In this document: positions 18,235-27,626 of the stretch, one piece after another
Position numbering within the stretch: position 1 is the stretch's first letter
Layout of the letters: each line of letters begins with the position of its first letter
Origin: Shewanella carassii
GTDB taxonomy: Bacteria > Pseudomonadota > Gammaproteobacteria > Enterobacterales > Shewanellaceae
DNA length: 64,000 bases
Direction of reading: 5' to 3'
Assembly: GCF_002777975.1 (NCBI RefSeq)
Contig: NZ_NGVS01000029.1
Coordinates: 91,269 to 155,268, forward strand
Notes under the pieces: generated by a model
The model's input: the letters and a program-made list of their open reading frames with translations, nothing else
Database searches by the model: none
What the model was told of the DNA's origin: nothing
Position numbers and translations under genes: made by a program

Positions 18235-19047
18235 ATGTTGAACTTGAAACAACTGCTGGGTCTTGCCATTGCGGCAGGCCTGATGATCTCTGCCCCGGCT
18301 TCCGCTCAGGAAACCATCAAGCTGGCCACTACCACCAGTACTGAAAACTCAGGTCTGCTGGGTTACCTGCTGCCAAAATTTGAATCTGAATCAGGCTATA
18401 AAGTACAAGTGATTGCCACAGGTACAGGCAAGGCTCTGAAACTGGGTACCCAAGGTGACGTGGATCTGGTGATGACTCACGCTCCTGGTGCAGAAGCCAA
18501 GTTCGTTGCCGACGGTTTCGGTGTTGAGCCTCGCGGCATCATGGAAAACGACTTTGTTATCCTTGGCCCCAAGAACGACCCAGCCAAGGCCCGTGACAGC
18601 AAAAATGCCGAAGAAGCCTTCGCCAAGATCGCCAAGTCAGGCGTTCCTTTCGTATCTCGCGGTGACGACTCTGGTACTCACAAGAAAGAACTGTTGATCT
18701 GGAAAGCCGCCAACGTGACTCCAGACTTCAAAGGTTACACCTCTGTAGGCCAGGGCATGGGCAAAACTCTGCTGATGGCCAACGAACTGCAAGGTTATAC
18801 CCTGTCTGACCGTGGTACTTTCGTGGCTTACAAGGCCAAACTGGACCTGGGTATCGACTTCGACGGCGGTGCCACCTTGGCCAATCCTTACCAGGTTATC
18901 CTGATCAACCCTGCCAAATACCCGGATCTGAATCACAAAGGTGCACGCGCCTTCAGTGATTGGTTGATTAGCAAAGAAGCACAAAGCATGATCAACAGCT
19001 ATAAAGTTCAAGGTGAACAACTGTTCAAGGCAACTTACGGCAAATGA
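18235..19047 (+). CDS. tupA: tungstate ABC transporter substrate-binding protein
   Basis: A 270-residue periplasmic binding protein with a signal peptide (MLNLKQLLGLAIAAG..SAQE). The mature start IKLATTTSTENSGLL is the TupA hallmark: the TTTS loop binds the oxyanion. VMTHAPGAE and SRGDDSGTHKKE (second anion loop) follow. TupA proteins are highly selective for tungstate. The ATG at 18235 has a good AAGGAG site; the frame opens earlier at 18139. Its TGA overlaps the ATG of the permease gene. Confidence 0.93.
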   Translation: MLNLKQLLGLAIAAGLMISAPASAQETIKLATTTSTENSGLLGYLLPKFESESGYKVQVIATGTGKALKLGTQGDVDLVMTHAPGAEAKFVADGFGVEPRGIMENDFVILGPKNDPAKARDSKNAEEAFAKIAKSGVPFVSRGDDSGTHKKELLIWKAANVTPDFKGYTSVGQGMGKTLLMANELQGYTLSDRGTFVAYKAKLDLGIDFDGGATLANPYQVILINPAKYPDLNHKGARAFSDWLISKEAQSMINSYKVQGEQLFKATYGK

Positions 19048-19751
19048 GTGAAGGCTGGTTAGCCCTTATACAGCAGGCCCTCGGCCTGCTGTTTTCCAGA
19101 GACCCCGAAGTCTGGTCTATTATCTCCGTCTCTTTCTCGGTATCTTTCGCGGCACTGCTGATTACCTTGCTGCCGTCCATGATACTGGGGTTCGCCCTGG
19201 CGTTTGTGCAATTCCCCGGCCGCTGGCTGGTGACCAATCTGGTACAAACCCTGCAATCTATTCCCACCGTGGTAGTCGGCCTGCTGGCCTATCTACTGCT
19301 GACCCGTAACGGCGCCCTGGGCGACCTGCGCTGGCTCTTTACCCAGAAGGGGATGATCCTCGGGCAGATGATGATCTGCGCCCCAGTACTGATAGCCATG
19401 AGCCATGCCGCCTTCACCAGTGTCGATCGCCGAGCCTGGGAAACCTGCCGCACTCTGGGTGCCAGCTGGACCTCGGCCATCTGGGTAGTTTGTCGCGAAC
19501 TGAGAGTGCCACTGTTACTGGCGATTATCGCGGCGTTTTCCCGCATCATTACCGAAGTTGGCTGTTCCATGATGGTTGGTGGCAACATAGCCCATGTCAC
19601 CCGTAACATTCCCACCGCGATTTCACTGGAAACCAGTAAAGGCAACTTTGCCCAGGCGATAGCCCTTGGCTTGGTGCTGCTGGTGCTGGCACTGATACTG
19701 AATTTTGCTCTGGGGACTCTGCGTGGCAGGGCCAATCCCAGAAGCCATTAG
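19044..19751 (+). CDS. tupB: tungstate ABC transporter permease
   Basis: A 235-residue inner membrane permease with about five or six hydrophobic segments and the EAA-type loop (SHAAFTSVDRRAWETCRTLGASW, about 112-134) that docks the ATPase. It overlaps tupA by four bases and is followed 8 bp later by the ATPase gene, giving a complete transporter. Confidence 0.93.
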   Translation: MSEGWLALIQQALGLLFSRDPEVWSIISVSFSVSFAALLITLLPSMILGFALAFVQFPGRWLVTNLVQTLQSIPTVVVGLLAYLLLTRNGALGDLRWLFTQKGMILGQMMICAPVLIAMSHAAFTSVDRRAWETCRTLGASWTSAIWVVCRELRVPLLLAIIAAFSRIITEVGCSMMVGGNIAHVTRNIPTAISLETSKGNFAQAIALGLVLLVLALILNFALGTLRGRANPRSH

Positions 19752-19759
19752 GACGCGTG

Positions 19760-20467
19760 ATGATAAAGCTGATAGCCCAGGATCTTGAGATGCGTTTTGG
19801 TGAACGCCTATTATTTCGCGCCCGGCAACTGGAGTTTTGTCAGGGCGAAGTCATCTATCTTCAGGGTGACAATGGCTGCGGCAAAACGACTCTGATGAAG
19901 CTGCTGGCCGGTTTACTCAAACCCAGCGCTGGCACCATCTATACCCAAGGATTTACACCTTCCCCCTGGTGGCGAGGTGATACCTTGCTCGGCAAGGCCA
20001 TCTACCTGCATCAACACCCATATCTGTTTGAGGGCAATGTCAGCTACAATCTGCAACTGGCGCAGAGATACAGCAGCCTGGATAAGACAGAACAACGCGT
20101 TAGAATGCAGAGCGCGATAGAACATGCTCAACTTGGCGAGTTGCTGACGGCCAACGCCTCAACGCTGTCCGGCGGTGAGCGACAGCGACTGGCACTGGCC
20201 AGAGCCTGGCTGTTGAAACCCAAATTACTCATGCTCGATGAACCCATATCCAATATGGACAGAGCCTCGCAGCAAACCGTTTTTGCTATGATTGCCGAGT
20301 TGAAGCAACAAGGTACAGGGCTGCTGATCAGCAGCCACCAGCACTCAGAACTGACAACCCTTTGCCATCAACATTGGCACATAGAATCACAACAACTGAC
20401 ACCCTCGGCCAATTTGAGTTTAGCGACCGAGGAATTGCAGGAGAAAAGTTATGTCGCAGCGCATTGA
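19760..20467 (+). CDS. tupC: tungstate ABC transporter ATP-binding protein
   Basis: A 235-residue ABC ATPase: Walker [10 protein letters not shown] (about 36-44), signature [15 protein letters not shown] (about 135-149), Walker [13 protein letters not shown] (about 155-166) and H-loop SSHQHSE. The start could be GTG 19757 or ATG 19760; the latter fits the AGGA better. The last 17 bp overlap mobA in another frame, which suggests that transport and cofactor genes are translated together. Confidence 0.92.
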   Translation: MIKLIAQDLEMRFGERLLFRARQLEFCQGEVIYLQGDNGCGKTTLMKLLAGLLKPSAGTIYTQGFTPSPWWRGDTLLGKAIYLHQHPYLFEGNVSYNLQLAQRYSSLDKTEQRVRMQSAIEHAQLGELLTANASTLSGGERQRLALARAWLLKPKLLMLDEPISNMDRASQQTVFAMIAELKQQGTGLLISSHQHSELTTLCHQHWHIESQQLTPSANLSLATEELQEKSYVAAH

Positions 20468-21044
20468 TGCGGTAATCCTCGCCGGAGGCATGGCCAGACG
20501 CATGGGCGGAGAAGACAAAGGCCTGGTGGATCTGCTGGGGCGTCCCATGATTGCCCATGTTATCGACAGGGTAAAACCTCAGGTGAATCAGATCCTGATC
20601 AACGCCAACCGCAATCAAACACGTTATGCTGAGTTCGGTTTTCCGGTCATTGCCGACCTGGAACAAGGCTATCCCGGGCCGTTGGCCGGGATGATCAGCG
20701 CCCTGGATAAGACAGACGCCGAGCTGCTGTTGGTGGTGCCTTGCGACTGCCCTTTGCTACCCAAAGATCTGGTTGAGCGCATGACGCAAAAGCTGCTGGC
20801 GTCAGAGGCGGATCTCGCCGTGGCATCCGATGGCGAGCGGGAGCAGCCGGTGGTTATGCTGCTCAAACCAACGGTGAGGGATTCGATGCAGGCGTTTCTC
20901 GATTCAGGCAGGCGCCGAATCGATCTCTGGTACAGCGAGCACCCTGTGGTGGTCGAGTCGTTCGCCGATCAACCCAACGCCTTTATTAACATCAATACCA
21001 GCGAACAAAAACAACAACTCGCGGCGGAAATATCCCAAGCTTAA
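20451..21044 (+). CDS. mobA: molybdenum cofactor guanylyltransferase
   Basis: Attaches GMP to molybdopterin to form the MGD cofactor of DMSO-reductase-type enzymes. 197 residues; the nucleotide motif [15 protein letters not shown] (10-24) and the metal-binding [10 protein letters not shown] (about 96-105) are clear. It begins inside tupC and is followed 9 bp later by the mobB-moeA fusion. Confidence 0.95.
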   Translation: MSQRIDAVILAGGMARRMGGEDKGLVDLLGRPMIAHVIDRVKPQVNQILINANRNQTRYAEFGFPVIADLEQGYPGPLAGMISALDKTDAELLLVVPCDCPLLPKDLVERMTQKLLASEADLAVASDGEREQPVVMLLKPTVRDSMQAFLDSGRRRIDLWYSEHPVVVESFADQPNAFININTSEQKQQLAAEISQA

Positions 21045-21053
21045 GAGGTTTCT

Positions 21054-22859
21054 ATGAGCACTGTCTTTACCAATCCCCTGTCCATTCCCGTGTTGGGCTT
21101 CTGTGCCTATAGCGGCACAGGCAAGACCACACTGTTGAAACAGTTGATCCCTGAGCTGAATCGTCGTGGTTTGAGACTGGCAGTGATCAAACACGCCCAT
21201 CACAACTTTGATATCGATGAGCCGGGTAAAGACAGCTATGAGATGCGCAAAGCCGGTGCCAGACAGATGTTGGTGGCCTCCCATGTACGTTGGGCCTTGA
21301 TGACAGAAGATCCGCTGGACAGAGATCCGGATCTGCTGCATCTACTCGGCCAGCTGGAACAGGACAAGGCCGATCTGGTGTTGGTGGAAGGCTTCAAGAA
21401 ACTGGCGCTGCCCAAGATTGAATTACATCGATCCGCCCACGGCAAACCCTTTATCCATACCGAGGATCCCAATATCCTCGCAATCGCCTGCTGTGACGAA
21501 ACCAAGCTGCCAGGGGAGATCCGCCGCCTGGATCTCAACAATGTGGCGCAAATTGCTGATTTTGTGCAGCAGTATGTTCGCGATTATCGCCCCGAATCCA
21601 AGCCCTCTTCAGCAAGAGCCCTGCCCTTAAGCGCCTGTGAGCTCGGCAGTGAACAGAATCTGTCGGTACGTCAAGGCATTGACCATATCCTGGAGCAAGT
21701 CAAACCCGTCACAGAGACAGAGCTGTTGACGCTCGATGAGGCCGACAACCGTATTCTGGCCCAGGATGCAATATCACCTGTGAATGTGCCACAGCAGACC
21801 AACTCGGCAATGGATGGTTACGCCTTCGCGTTTCAAGACAACATGTCACAACCCTTTGAGCTGAAAGGAGAAGTGCTTGCCGGTCATCAATATTCTGGCC
21901 AGTTGCAGCCGGGTGAAGCGGTGCGAATTATGACAGGTGCGCCGGTTCCTCTGGGTGCAGATACCATTCAACCCAGAGAGCTTGCCACCGAAACCGATGG
22001 CAAGGTCAGCTTCAGTGGCAAAATCTACCGCGGCCAGCACGTGCGTCTGGCGGGTGAAGATATTGCCCAAGGTGCTGTTGCCCTTGGCAGTGGCACACGT
22101 TTGGGCGCTGCCGAGCAAGGCCTGCTGGCTTCGCTGGGTCTGTTTGAGATGCCCCTCAAGCGCCGCCCCAGAATTGCCGTATTCTCCACCGGCGATGAAG
22201 TCAGCCAACCCGGCACTGAGCTGAAGGCCAACTGCATCTACGACTCCAACCGCTATACCATCAAGGCGATGGCCAAACGTCTGGGCTGTGAAGTGCTGGA
22301 CTTGGGGATCATCGAAGACTCAGAAGCGGTTCTAAGCCAAACATTGAGCCAGGCGGCGACTCAGGCCGATGTGATCATCAGCTCAGGCGGGGTGTCTGTC
22401 GGCAATGCCGATTATATCAAGACAGTGCTGGCCAAGCTGGGAGAAATCAACTTCTGGCGCATCAATATGCGCCCGGGACGCCCATTGGCGTTCGGTAAGA
22501 TAAACCAAACATTGTTCTTCGGCTTGCCCGGCAATCCTGTGGCCGTGATGGTCTCTTTCCTGATGTTTGTTCAACCTGCATTGCGTAAACTGGCCGGTGA
22601 ACCAAGCTGGCAGCCAAGACTTTTGCCGGCGATTGCCGATGAAGCCATGCGCAGCCGCAGCGGCCGCACCGAATTCAGCCGCGGCATCATGACCCTGGGA
22701 GATGACGGTCAATTGCACGTACGCACGACCGGTGCCCAGGGCTCAGGCATGCTCAGCTCCATGGTCAAGGCCAACTGTTTGGTGATTATCGGCGAGGCCG
22801 ATGAACGCATAGAGGCGGGTGAAACCGTCTATGTACACCCGTTTGCAGACCTGCTCTGA
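21054..22859 (+). CDS. MobB-MoeA fusion protein, molybdenum cofactor biosynthesis
   Basis: A 601-residue bifunctional protein. Residues 1 to about 175 are MobB, a GTP-binding partner of MobA, with Walker A YSGTGKTTLL (about 20-29) and VKHAHHNFDID. Residues from about 195 to 601 are MoeA, which inserts molybdate (or tungstate) into adenylylated molybdopterin: NVPQQTNSAMDGYAF, GVSVGNADYIK and LPGNPVAVMVSF are MoeA segments. Many bacteria encode these proteins separately; the fusion places metal insertion and nucleotide attachment on one chain. Confidence 0.93.
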   Translation: MSTVFTNPLSIPVLGFCAYSGTGKTTLLKQLIPELNRRGLRLAVIKHAHHNFDIDEPGKDSYEMRKAGARQMLVASHVRWALMTEDPLDRDPDLLHLLGQLEQDKADLVLVEGFKKLALPKIELHRSAHGKPFIHTEDPNILAIACCDETKLPGEIRRLDLNNVAQIADFVQQYVRDYRPESKPSSARALPLSACELGSEQNLSVRQGIDHILEQVKPVTETELLTLDEADNRILAQDAISPVNVPQQTNSAMDGYAFAFQDNMSQPFELKGEVLAGHQYSGQLQPGEAVRIMTGAPVPLGADTIQPRELATETDGKVSFSGKIYRGQHVRLAGEDIAQGAVALGSGTRLGAAEQGLLASLGLFEMPLKRRPRIAVFSTGDEVSQPGTELKANCIYDSNRYTIKAMAKRLGCEVLDLGIIEDSEAVLSQTLSQAATQADVIISSGGVSVGNADYIKTVLAKLGEINFWRINMRPGRPLAFGKINQTLFFGLPGNPVAVMVSFLMFVQPALRKLAGEPSWQPRLLPAIADEAMRSRSGRTEFSRGIMTLGDDGQLHVRTTGAQGSGMLSSMVKANCLVIIGEADERIEAGETVYVHPFADLL

Positions 22860-22867
22860 GGCTGCCC

Positions 22868-23854
22868 TTGAACAGCCTGAGTGACGGCTTTGGCCGCAAA
22901 ATAGAATATCTGCGCCTCTCCATTACCGACAGGTGTGATTTTCGCTGCATCTATTGCATGAGTGAAGATCCCTGTTTTCTGGAGCGGGAACAGGTATTGA
23001 GTCTGGAGGAACTGGCTTTTATCGGCCGCGCCTTTACCGAGCTTGGCGTCAGCAAGATACGCCTCACCGGCGGCGAACCCTTGGTACGCAGCGATTGCGA
23101 CCGTTTGGTGGCGCAGCTCGCGGCATTACCCGGGCTCAAAGATCTTTCCATGACCAGCAACGGCTCCAGGCTGGCCAAACTGGCTCCGGTGCTGAAAGCC
23201 GCCGGCTTGAACCGCCTCAATATCAGCCTGGATACCCTAAAGAGCGAACTCTTCACCACCCTGACCCGCAACGGCAAGCTGGAGCGAGTGCTCAAGGGCA
23301 TAGATGCCGCCAAGGCGGCCGGCTTTGACAGGATCAAGATCAACGCCGTGATCCTCAAGGGACGCAACGAAAACGAAATTATCGATCTGCTGGAGTATTG
23401 CCGTCAAAAGCAGCTGGATATCGCCTTTATCGAAGAGATGCCTCTGGGTGTGATGGAAGAGCGTTCTCTGCCAAGACACATGAGCAGCAGTGATGTCAGG
23501 GAAATTATCAATCAACGCTGGCCCTTGAGCCTGTCATCCAAGCGTACCGGCGGCCCGGCACGTTACTACAGCATGACCGACAGCCCTATCCATATAGGTT
23601 TTATTTCACCCCACAGCCATAACTTTTGCCATGAGTGCAACCGGGTCAGAGTCACGGCCGAAGGCCGCTTGCTGCTGTGCCTGGGGAATGAACACTCGCT
23701 GGATCTGAAGCAGATCATCCGCAGCCATCCAGGTGACATAGACGTGTTGAAGCAAGCTATCTTCGAGGCGATTCAGCGCAAGCCCAAGGAGCATCACTTC
23801 GACGATCCCAATCAGGTGCAGATCCTGAGGTTTATGAACAGCACGGGTGGCTGA
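22868..23854 (+). CDS. moaA: GTP 3',8-cyclase, molybdopterin biosynthesis
   Basis: Radical SAM enzyme that starts molybdopterin synthesis from GTP. 328 residues; first iron-sulfur cluster ligands in CDFRCIYC (C23, C27, C30), second cluster in CHECNRVRVTAEG..LLLC, and the essential C-terminal Gly-Gly. Starts with TTG, 8 bp after the mobB-moeA stop. The partner genes moaC, moaD and moaE are not in this window. Confidence 0.95.
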   Translation: MNSLSDGFGRKIEYLRLSITDRCDFRCIYCMSEDPCFLEREQVLSLEELAFIGRAFTELGVSKIRLTGGEPLVRSDCDRLVAQLAALPGLKDLSMTSNGSRLAKLAPVLKAAGLNRLNISLDTLKSELFTTLTRNGKLERVLKGIDAAKAAGFDRIKINAVILKGRNENEIIDLLEYCRQKQLDIAFIEEMPLGVMEERSLPRHMSSSDVREIINQRWPLSLSSKRTGGPARYYSMTDSPIHIGFISPHSHNFCHECNRVRVTAEGRLLLCLGNEHSLDLKQIIRSHPGDIDVLKQAIFEAIQRKPKEHHFDDPNQVQILRFMNSTGG

Positions 23855-23870
23855 TACCTGCCACCGTGCT
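23840..23870 (+). terminator. hairpin over the end of moaA
   Basis: AGCACGGGTGGC (23840-23851) pairs with GCCACCGTGCT (23860-23870), an 11-bp stem with one bulged base that includes the moaA stop codon. No T tract follows, so it may be a 3'-stabilising hairpin or a weak terminator. Confidence 0.4.
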
Positions 23871-23908
23871 ACACTGGCGATTAGACCTCAATCAAACTAT
23901 TTTTGCCC

Positions 23909-24367
23909 ATGGCACTGACCCGCAAACAGTGGAATAACATCATTATTCTGGCCTCCATTTTGATGGTGTCGGTACTGACCTTGCTGGATAAACGCATGAA
24001 CTCGGTGCCCGATACCCGCGAGCTGTTTGACAGCCATACTGAACTGCAACAGCTGCAACTGGACGGGATCTGGTTGGCACAGGCCGCCAATGGTCAATGG
24101 CAGTGTGACCCCAAGGTGCTCAATTGCGCCGACTGGAGTCAAGCCTGGCTCAGTATTCGGGTATCACCATTGGCCAGTAAGCCTGAACTCACCCAAAATG
24201 AGCGGCCACGAGAGTTGCTGCTGAAAGTCAGCGGCGCTGCCGAGCCACAACTTTGGCTGTTCTATCCCCATCAGGGACTGCTTAAATCTGCCGCCGGGAA
24301 CTGGTATCTTATTCCCCCCAGCCTCAGAAGTGGTGTTGTACCTCTGCTGAGTGTATCCACAAGCTGA
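23909..24367 (+). CDS. hypothetical protein with one N-terminal membrane segment
   Basis: About 152 residues. One hydrophobic segment ([18 protein letters not shown], about 8-25) anchors it, with the remainder probably periplasmic; two cysteines lie in CDPKVLNC (about 67-74). Start set at ATG 23909, a TTG lies two codons upstream. The gene ends 16 bp before mutM in the same direction and may be coexpressed with it. I do not recognise the family. Confidence 0.7.
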   Translation: MALTRKQWNNIIILASILMVSVLTLLDKRMNSVPDTRELFDSHTELQQLQLDGIWLAQAANGQWQCDPKVLNCADWSQAWLSIRVSPLASKPELTQNERPRELLLKVSGAAEPQLWLFYPHQGLLKSAAGNWYLIPPSLRSGVVPLLSVSTS

Positions 24368-24383
24368 TAGAGCAGAGAGCCTT

Positions 24384-25199
24384 ATGCCAGAATTGCCGGA
24401 AGTGGAAGTGACCCGCCTCGGGGTTGCGCCGTATCTTGTTGATCAGACCGTCAGTAACCTTATCGTTCGTAATCCGTCACTGCGTTGGCCGGTACCCGAA
24501 ACGGCCCGCAATATCATAGGACAGACCATCAGAGCCGTGCGCCGCCGCGCCAAATACCTACTGCTGGATACAGATGCCGGTACCTGCATAGTGCATCTGG
24601 GGATGTCCGGTAGCCTGCGGATTTTGCCCCGTAGCACACCGGCGGAGAAACACGATCATATAGATCTGGAGCTGGAAAACGGCCGGGTGCTGAGGTTCAA
24701 CGATCCGCGCAGATTCGGGGCCTGGCTCTGGTGCGAGTTGCCGGAAACGGCACATCCGCTGCTGGCCAAACTGGGCCCCGAACCTTTAACGGATGCCTTC
24801 AATGTCGAGCAATTGCACGCGGCGCTCAAAGGCAAGAAGAAGGCGATAAAGCTCTGTCTGATGGACAATGCCATTGTGGTGGGTGTTGGTAATATCTACG
24901 CCAACGAAGCCCTGTTTGCCGCCGGGATCCACCCGCAGGCCGAAGCCGGTAAAGTGGATAAAGAGCGGCTGACAGTGCTGGTCGCCGAGATAAAGCTGAT
25001 CCTGGCTCAGGCCATCAAACAGGGCGGCACCACACTGAAAGACTTCACCAATGCCGAAGGTAAACCGGGTTACTTTGCCCAGAAGCTGCACGTCTATGGC
25101 CGCGGTGGGGAAACCTGTACCCAATGCGGCCATATGTTATCCGAAATACGCCTGGGACAGCGCACTACAGTGTTTTGCAGCCTGTGCCAAACGCGCTGA
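24384..25199 (+). CDS. mutM: formamidopyrimidine-DNA glycosylase
   Basis: Removes 8-oxoguanine and formamidopyrimidines from DNA and cleaves the abasic site. 271 residues; the catalytic N-terminus PELPEVE exists only if translation starts at the ATG at 24384, not at the frame opening at 24351. The H2TH region and the C-terminal zinc finger (CTQCGHM..CSLCQ) are present. Converges with the surface-polysaccharide operon 7 bp away. Confidence 0.96.
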   Translation: MPELPEVEVTRLGVAPYLVDQTVSNLIVRNPSLRWPVPETARNIIGQTIRAVRRRAKYLLLDTDAGTCIVHLGMSGSLRILPRSTPAEKHDHIDLELENGRVLRFNDPRRFGAWLWCELPETAHPLLAKLGPEPLTDAFNVEQLHAALKGKKKAIKLCLMDNAIVVGVGNIYANEALFAAGIHPQAEAGKVDKERLTVLVAEIKLILAQAIKQGGTTLKDFTNAEGKPGYFAQKLHVYGRGGETCTQCGHMLSEIRLGQRTTVFCSLCQTR

Positions 25200-25206
25200 C
25201 TCAAGA

Positions 25207-26928
25207 CTATTCCCGCATCCACTGTCCCGGATACGGCGTGTGGTAACTGACCATGGTCTTGGGAGCCTGACACTCGGGTAAACTCGCCGATGCCCCAAGT
25301 AAATACCACTCCTCTCTGTGGGCTGTGCCCACGTTCTGGCCCTTGCTCATATCAAAGCAATCAAGCGTTATCCCACCGGGAACCAGAAGATAGCGTTGTT
25401 TACCTTGTTGCAGCCACTGCCAGGCCCTGCGCTCCTGCTCGGCAGTGGAAGCCAGATAACTGAAGTGGGTAATACTCATGGGAGAAAACAGAATAAACTG
25501 CTCCTTAAAGCGGATCAGCCCAAGCTCGGCATCTTCACCTATCACCTCGGCAGTGTACTGCATCAAGGCCTTGGGAGTACGTATTTCATCGAGCAACAGA
25601 TAACCCCAGGTGCTGACCAAGACCCAACCAAGAATAGTCACCACACCGGAGCGGAGCAGCGAAGGCTGCTTCCTTAACCACCAAATCAAAATTAGCCAGG
25701 AGGAACCGAGCACCATAAACAGGTAGCCGATACCAGTGAGATCATCGGTATAGTCCGCCAGTCTCTCGAGCAATTTGGGATGGTGCAGCAATGCCAGCAC
25801 GCCCAGAGTCAGCAGCAAGACACCCAACAACCACAACAAGGCGGACACCAAGCGCTCAAACCACAGACACAACTGTGCTCCCTGCAGTGTTGCGGCAATG
25901 GCCAGCGCAGCCATCGGCAGTGCCGGCAAAATATAGACATTACGCTTACCTGGGCTGATGCTGAAAAACACCACCACCAGCAAGACCCATAACAGCAAGA
26001 CGGCAATGCCTGGATCTGCCTTGATGGCTGTCCAGAGTCGCTTTCCGTAAGCCAATGCCAATAGGGGCAGCGGGAACCAGAGCCAGGGAATGACACTGAA
26101 AACAAAGAAATACCAAGGCTTGATATGATGCCAGGCGTTGACGTAACGCTCACCCGTCTGCTTAAACAGAATATTGTTCATATATGCCAGGTGTTCCGGG
26201 CTGGCCGATGCTTGAACCGTCAGCACCATGGGAACCAACCAGAGCGCAATTACGGCCAGCATAACAATCGGCCCCAATACTATTCGCCAGCGCCAACTCT
26301 CTCGCCACAAGCCCTTTTGCCAACTGTACACCCCCAACGGCAACAGCAGCAGCAAGGGCAGAAACCCAACTCCCTTGGTGATAACTCCCAGCCCCATAAA
26401 GCCCCAAGCGGCAAAATACCAGCCCCAACTGGGTCCCTTGAGGAAATGGCGCAAGAGGCCATAGCACCCCAAGGTTATCCAGCACATCACCATGGCATCT
26501 ATCTGGGCATTCTTGGCCTGCATCAAAAACTGCGGCACCAACATCAGTAGCAGAGCGGCGTTGCGCCCGGTGCGAACATTCCAAAGTCTGGCGCCCAGAT
26601 CGTAGACCAGCATCACGGTCAGCAAACCACACAGGGCATTGGGCAGTAAGAAGGCCAGCTTGAGGTCTCCAATCAAGGCGTAACAAAGTGCTATGGCCCA
26701 CATGAAAACCGGCGGTTTGTCCGGATAGAATTCGCCACCACGGCTGGGAAACAACCACTGACCGCTGCTGACCATTTCTCTGGCGACTTCGACAAATCTA
26801 GGCTCGTCGGCAGGCCAGGGAGAGCGGAATCCTATTCCCAATAACATAATAAACAGGGTCAGCCAGAACAGTGCCCAAAACACTTTTGTGTAATCATCAC
26901 TGTCAAAGTAGCTACGCAGCCAATTCAT
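25207..26928 (-). CDS. ArnT/PMT-type lipid-linked sugar transferase
   Basis: A 573-residue polytopic membrane protein of the GT39/ArnT type, which moves a sugar from undecaprenyl phosphate to lipid A or another acceptor in the periplasm. The N-terminal periplasmic loop has the catalytic-type acidic residues (WPADEPRFVEVAREM, about 36-50) and EFYPDKPPVFMWAIA. The ATG at 26928 overlaps the stop of the upstream gene; a TTG one codon earlier is less likely. With a GT2 gene and a small membrane protein gene it forms an apparent three-gene operon resembling an arnC-arnT arrangement, but the enzymes that make aminoarabinose are absent, so the sugar is unknown. Confidence 0.85.
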   Translation of the reverse strand: MNWLRSYFDSDDYTKVFWALFWLTLFIMLLGIGFRSPWPADEPRFVEVAREMVSSGQWLFPSRGGEFYPDKPPVFMWAIALCYALIGDLKLAFLLPNALCGLLTVMLVYDLGARLWNVRTGRNAALLLMLVPQFLMQAKNAQIDAMVMCWITLGCYGLLRHFLKGPSWGWYFAAWGFMGLGVITKGVGFLPLLLLLPLGVYSWQKGLWRESWRWRIVLGPIVMLAVIALWLVPMVLTVQASASPEHLAYMNNILFKQTGERYVNAWHHIKPWYFFVFSVIPWLWFPLPLLALAYGKRLWTAIKADPGIAVLLLWVLLVVVFFSISPGKRNVYILPALPMAALAIAATLQGAQLCLWFERLVSALLWLLGVLLLTLGVLALLHHPKLLERLADYTDDLTGIGYLFMVLGSSWLILIWWLRKQPSLLRSGVVTILGWVLVSTWGYLLLDEIRTPKALMQYTAEVIGEDAELGLIRFKEQFILFSPMSITHFSYLASTAEQERRAWQWLQQGKQRYLLVPGGITLDCFDMSKGQNVGTAHREEWYLLGASASLPECQAPKTMVSYHTPYPGQWMRE

Positions 26929-27626
26929 CAAAGCCCCTGTTTATCTGTAACCAAATCATCCACCTGACGGCTCAGGCGATTACGGTAAAGGTAAGTTCCT
27001 ATGGCGCTGGAAAGCAGCAATAACACCAGGCTGATACCGAGTTGATACTGATCAGACAAGCCCAAGCCGGCTCCCGCATAGGCAAAGATCAGCATCTGCG
27101 GCAGGTAGCCGATGAAACTGCCGATTAAGAAACCGCCCGCAGGCACCCGGGTTGCCCCGGCGAAAAGGTTGGTCAACAGGTTACTACCAACAGGTAACAG
27201 CCTGATCATTAAAACTTTAAGCCAGGTGCGATGAATGATCAGTTGTTCAAAACGTTGCAGCCGCGACCCAAAGCGCTTCTTTAGAAACTCGCGCACCGTC
27301 AAACGGGCACAATAAAAGCTGAGGAGACACCCCGCCAAGGCGGCAAAGGTGGAAAACAGGGCGCCCACAGCCCCCCCAAGCGCGAAGCCGAAAACAAATG
27401 CGATGATCTGCCTCGGGCCGCCCACAGCGGTAAACAGAGCGCCCACAGCAAACAGTAACGCCACTCCGGCAGGCCCTTGGCGATGAATAAAGTTGGCAAC
27501 CCAATTACTGTCGGTGAGATGCTCAAACCAGCCGGCCTGAACGGCCAACATCAGCCCAAGCAAGACAGAGAGCAACAACAGTGTCTTTAGCAGGCGCTTC
27601 AGCTTAGTCCCGGCGGCTGTATTCAA
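26928..27626 (-). CDS. TVP38/TMEM64-family (DedA-like) membrane protein
   Basis: A 232-residue inner membrane protein with about five hydrophobic segments. The GGPRQIIAFVFGFALGGAVGA segment (about 69-89) and the RLLPVGSNLLTNLFAGATRVP segment (about 142-162) are typical of the VTT domain, linked to polyprenyl-phosphate or lipid flipping. Start is TTG (27626), within the end of the GT2 gene. Placement between two lipid-linked sugar enzymes fits a role in moving an undecaprenyl-phosphate carrier, which is inference. Confidence 0.8.
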   Translation of the reverse strand: MNTAAGTKLKRLLKTLLLLSVLLGLMLAVQAGWFEHLTDSNWVANFIHRQGPAGVALLFAVGALFTAVGGPRQIIAFVFGFALGGAVGALFSTFAALAGCLLSFYCARLTVREFLKKRFGSRLQRFEQLIIHRTWLKVLMIRLLPVGSNLLTNLFAGATRVPAGGFLIGSFIGYLPQMLIFAYAGAGLGLSDQYQLGISLVLLLLSSAIGTYLYRNRLSRQVDDLVTDKQGL

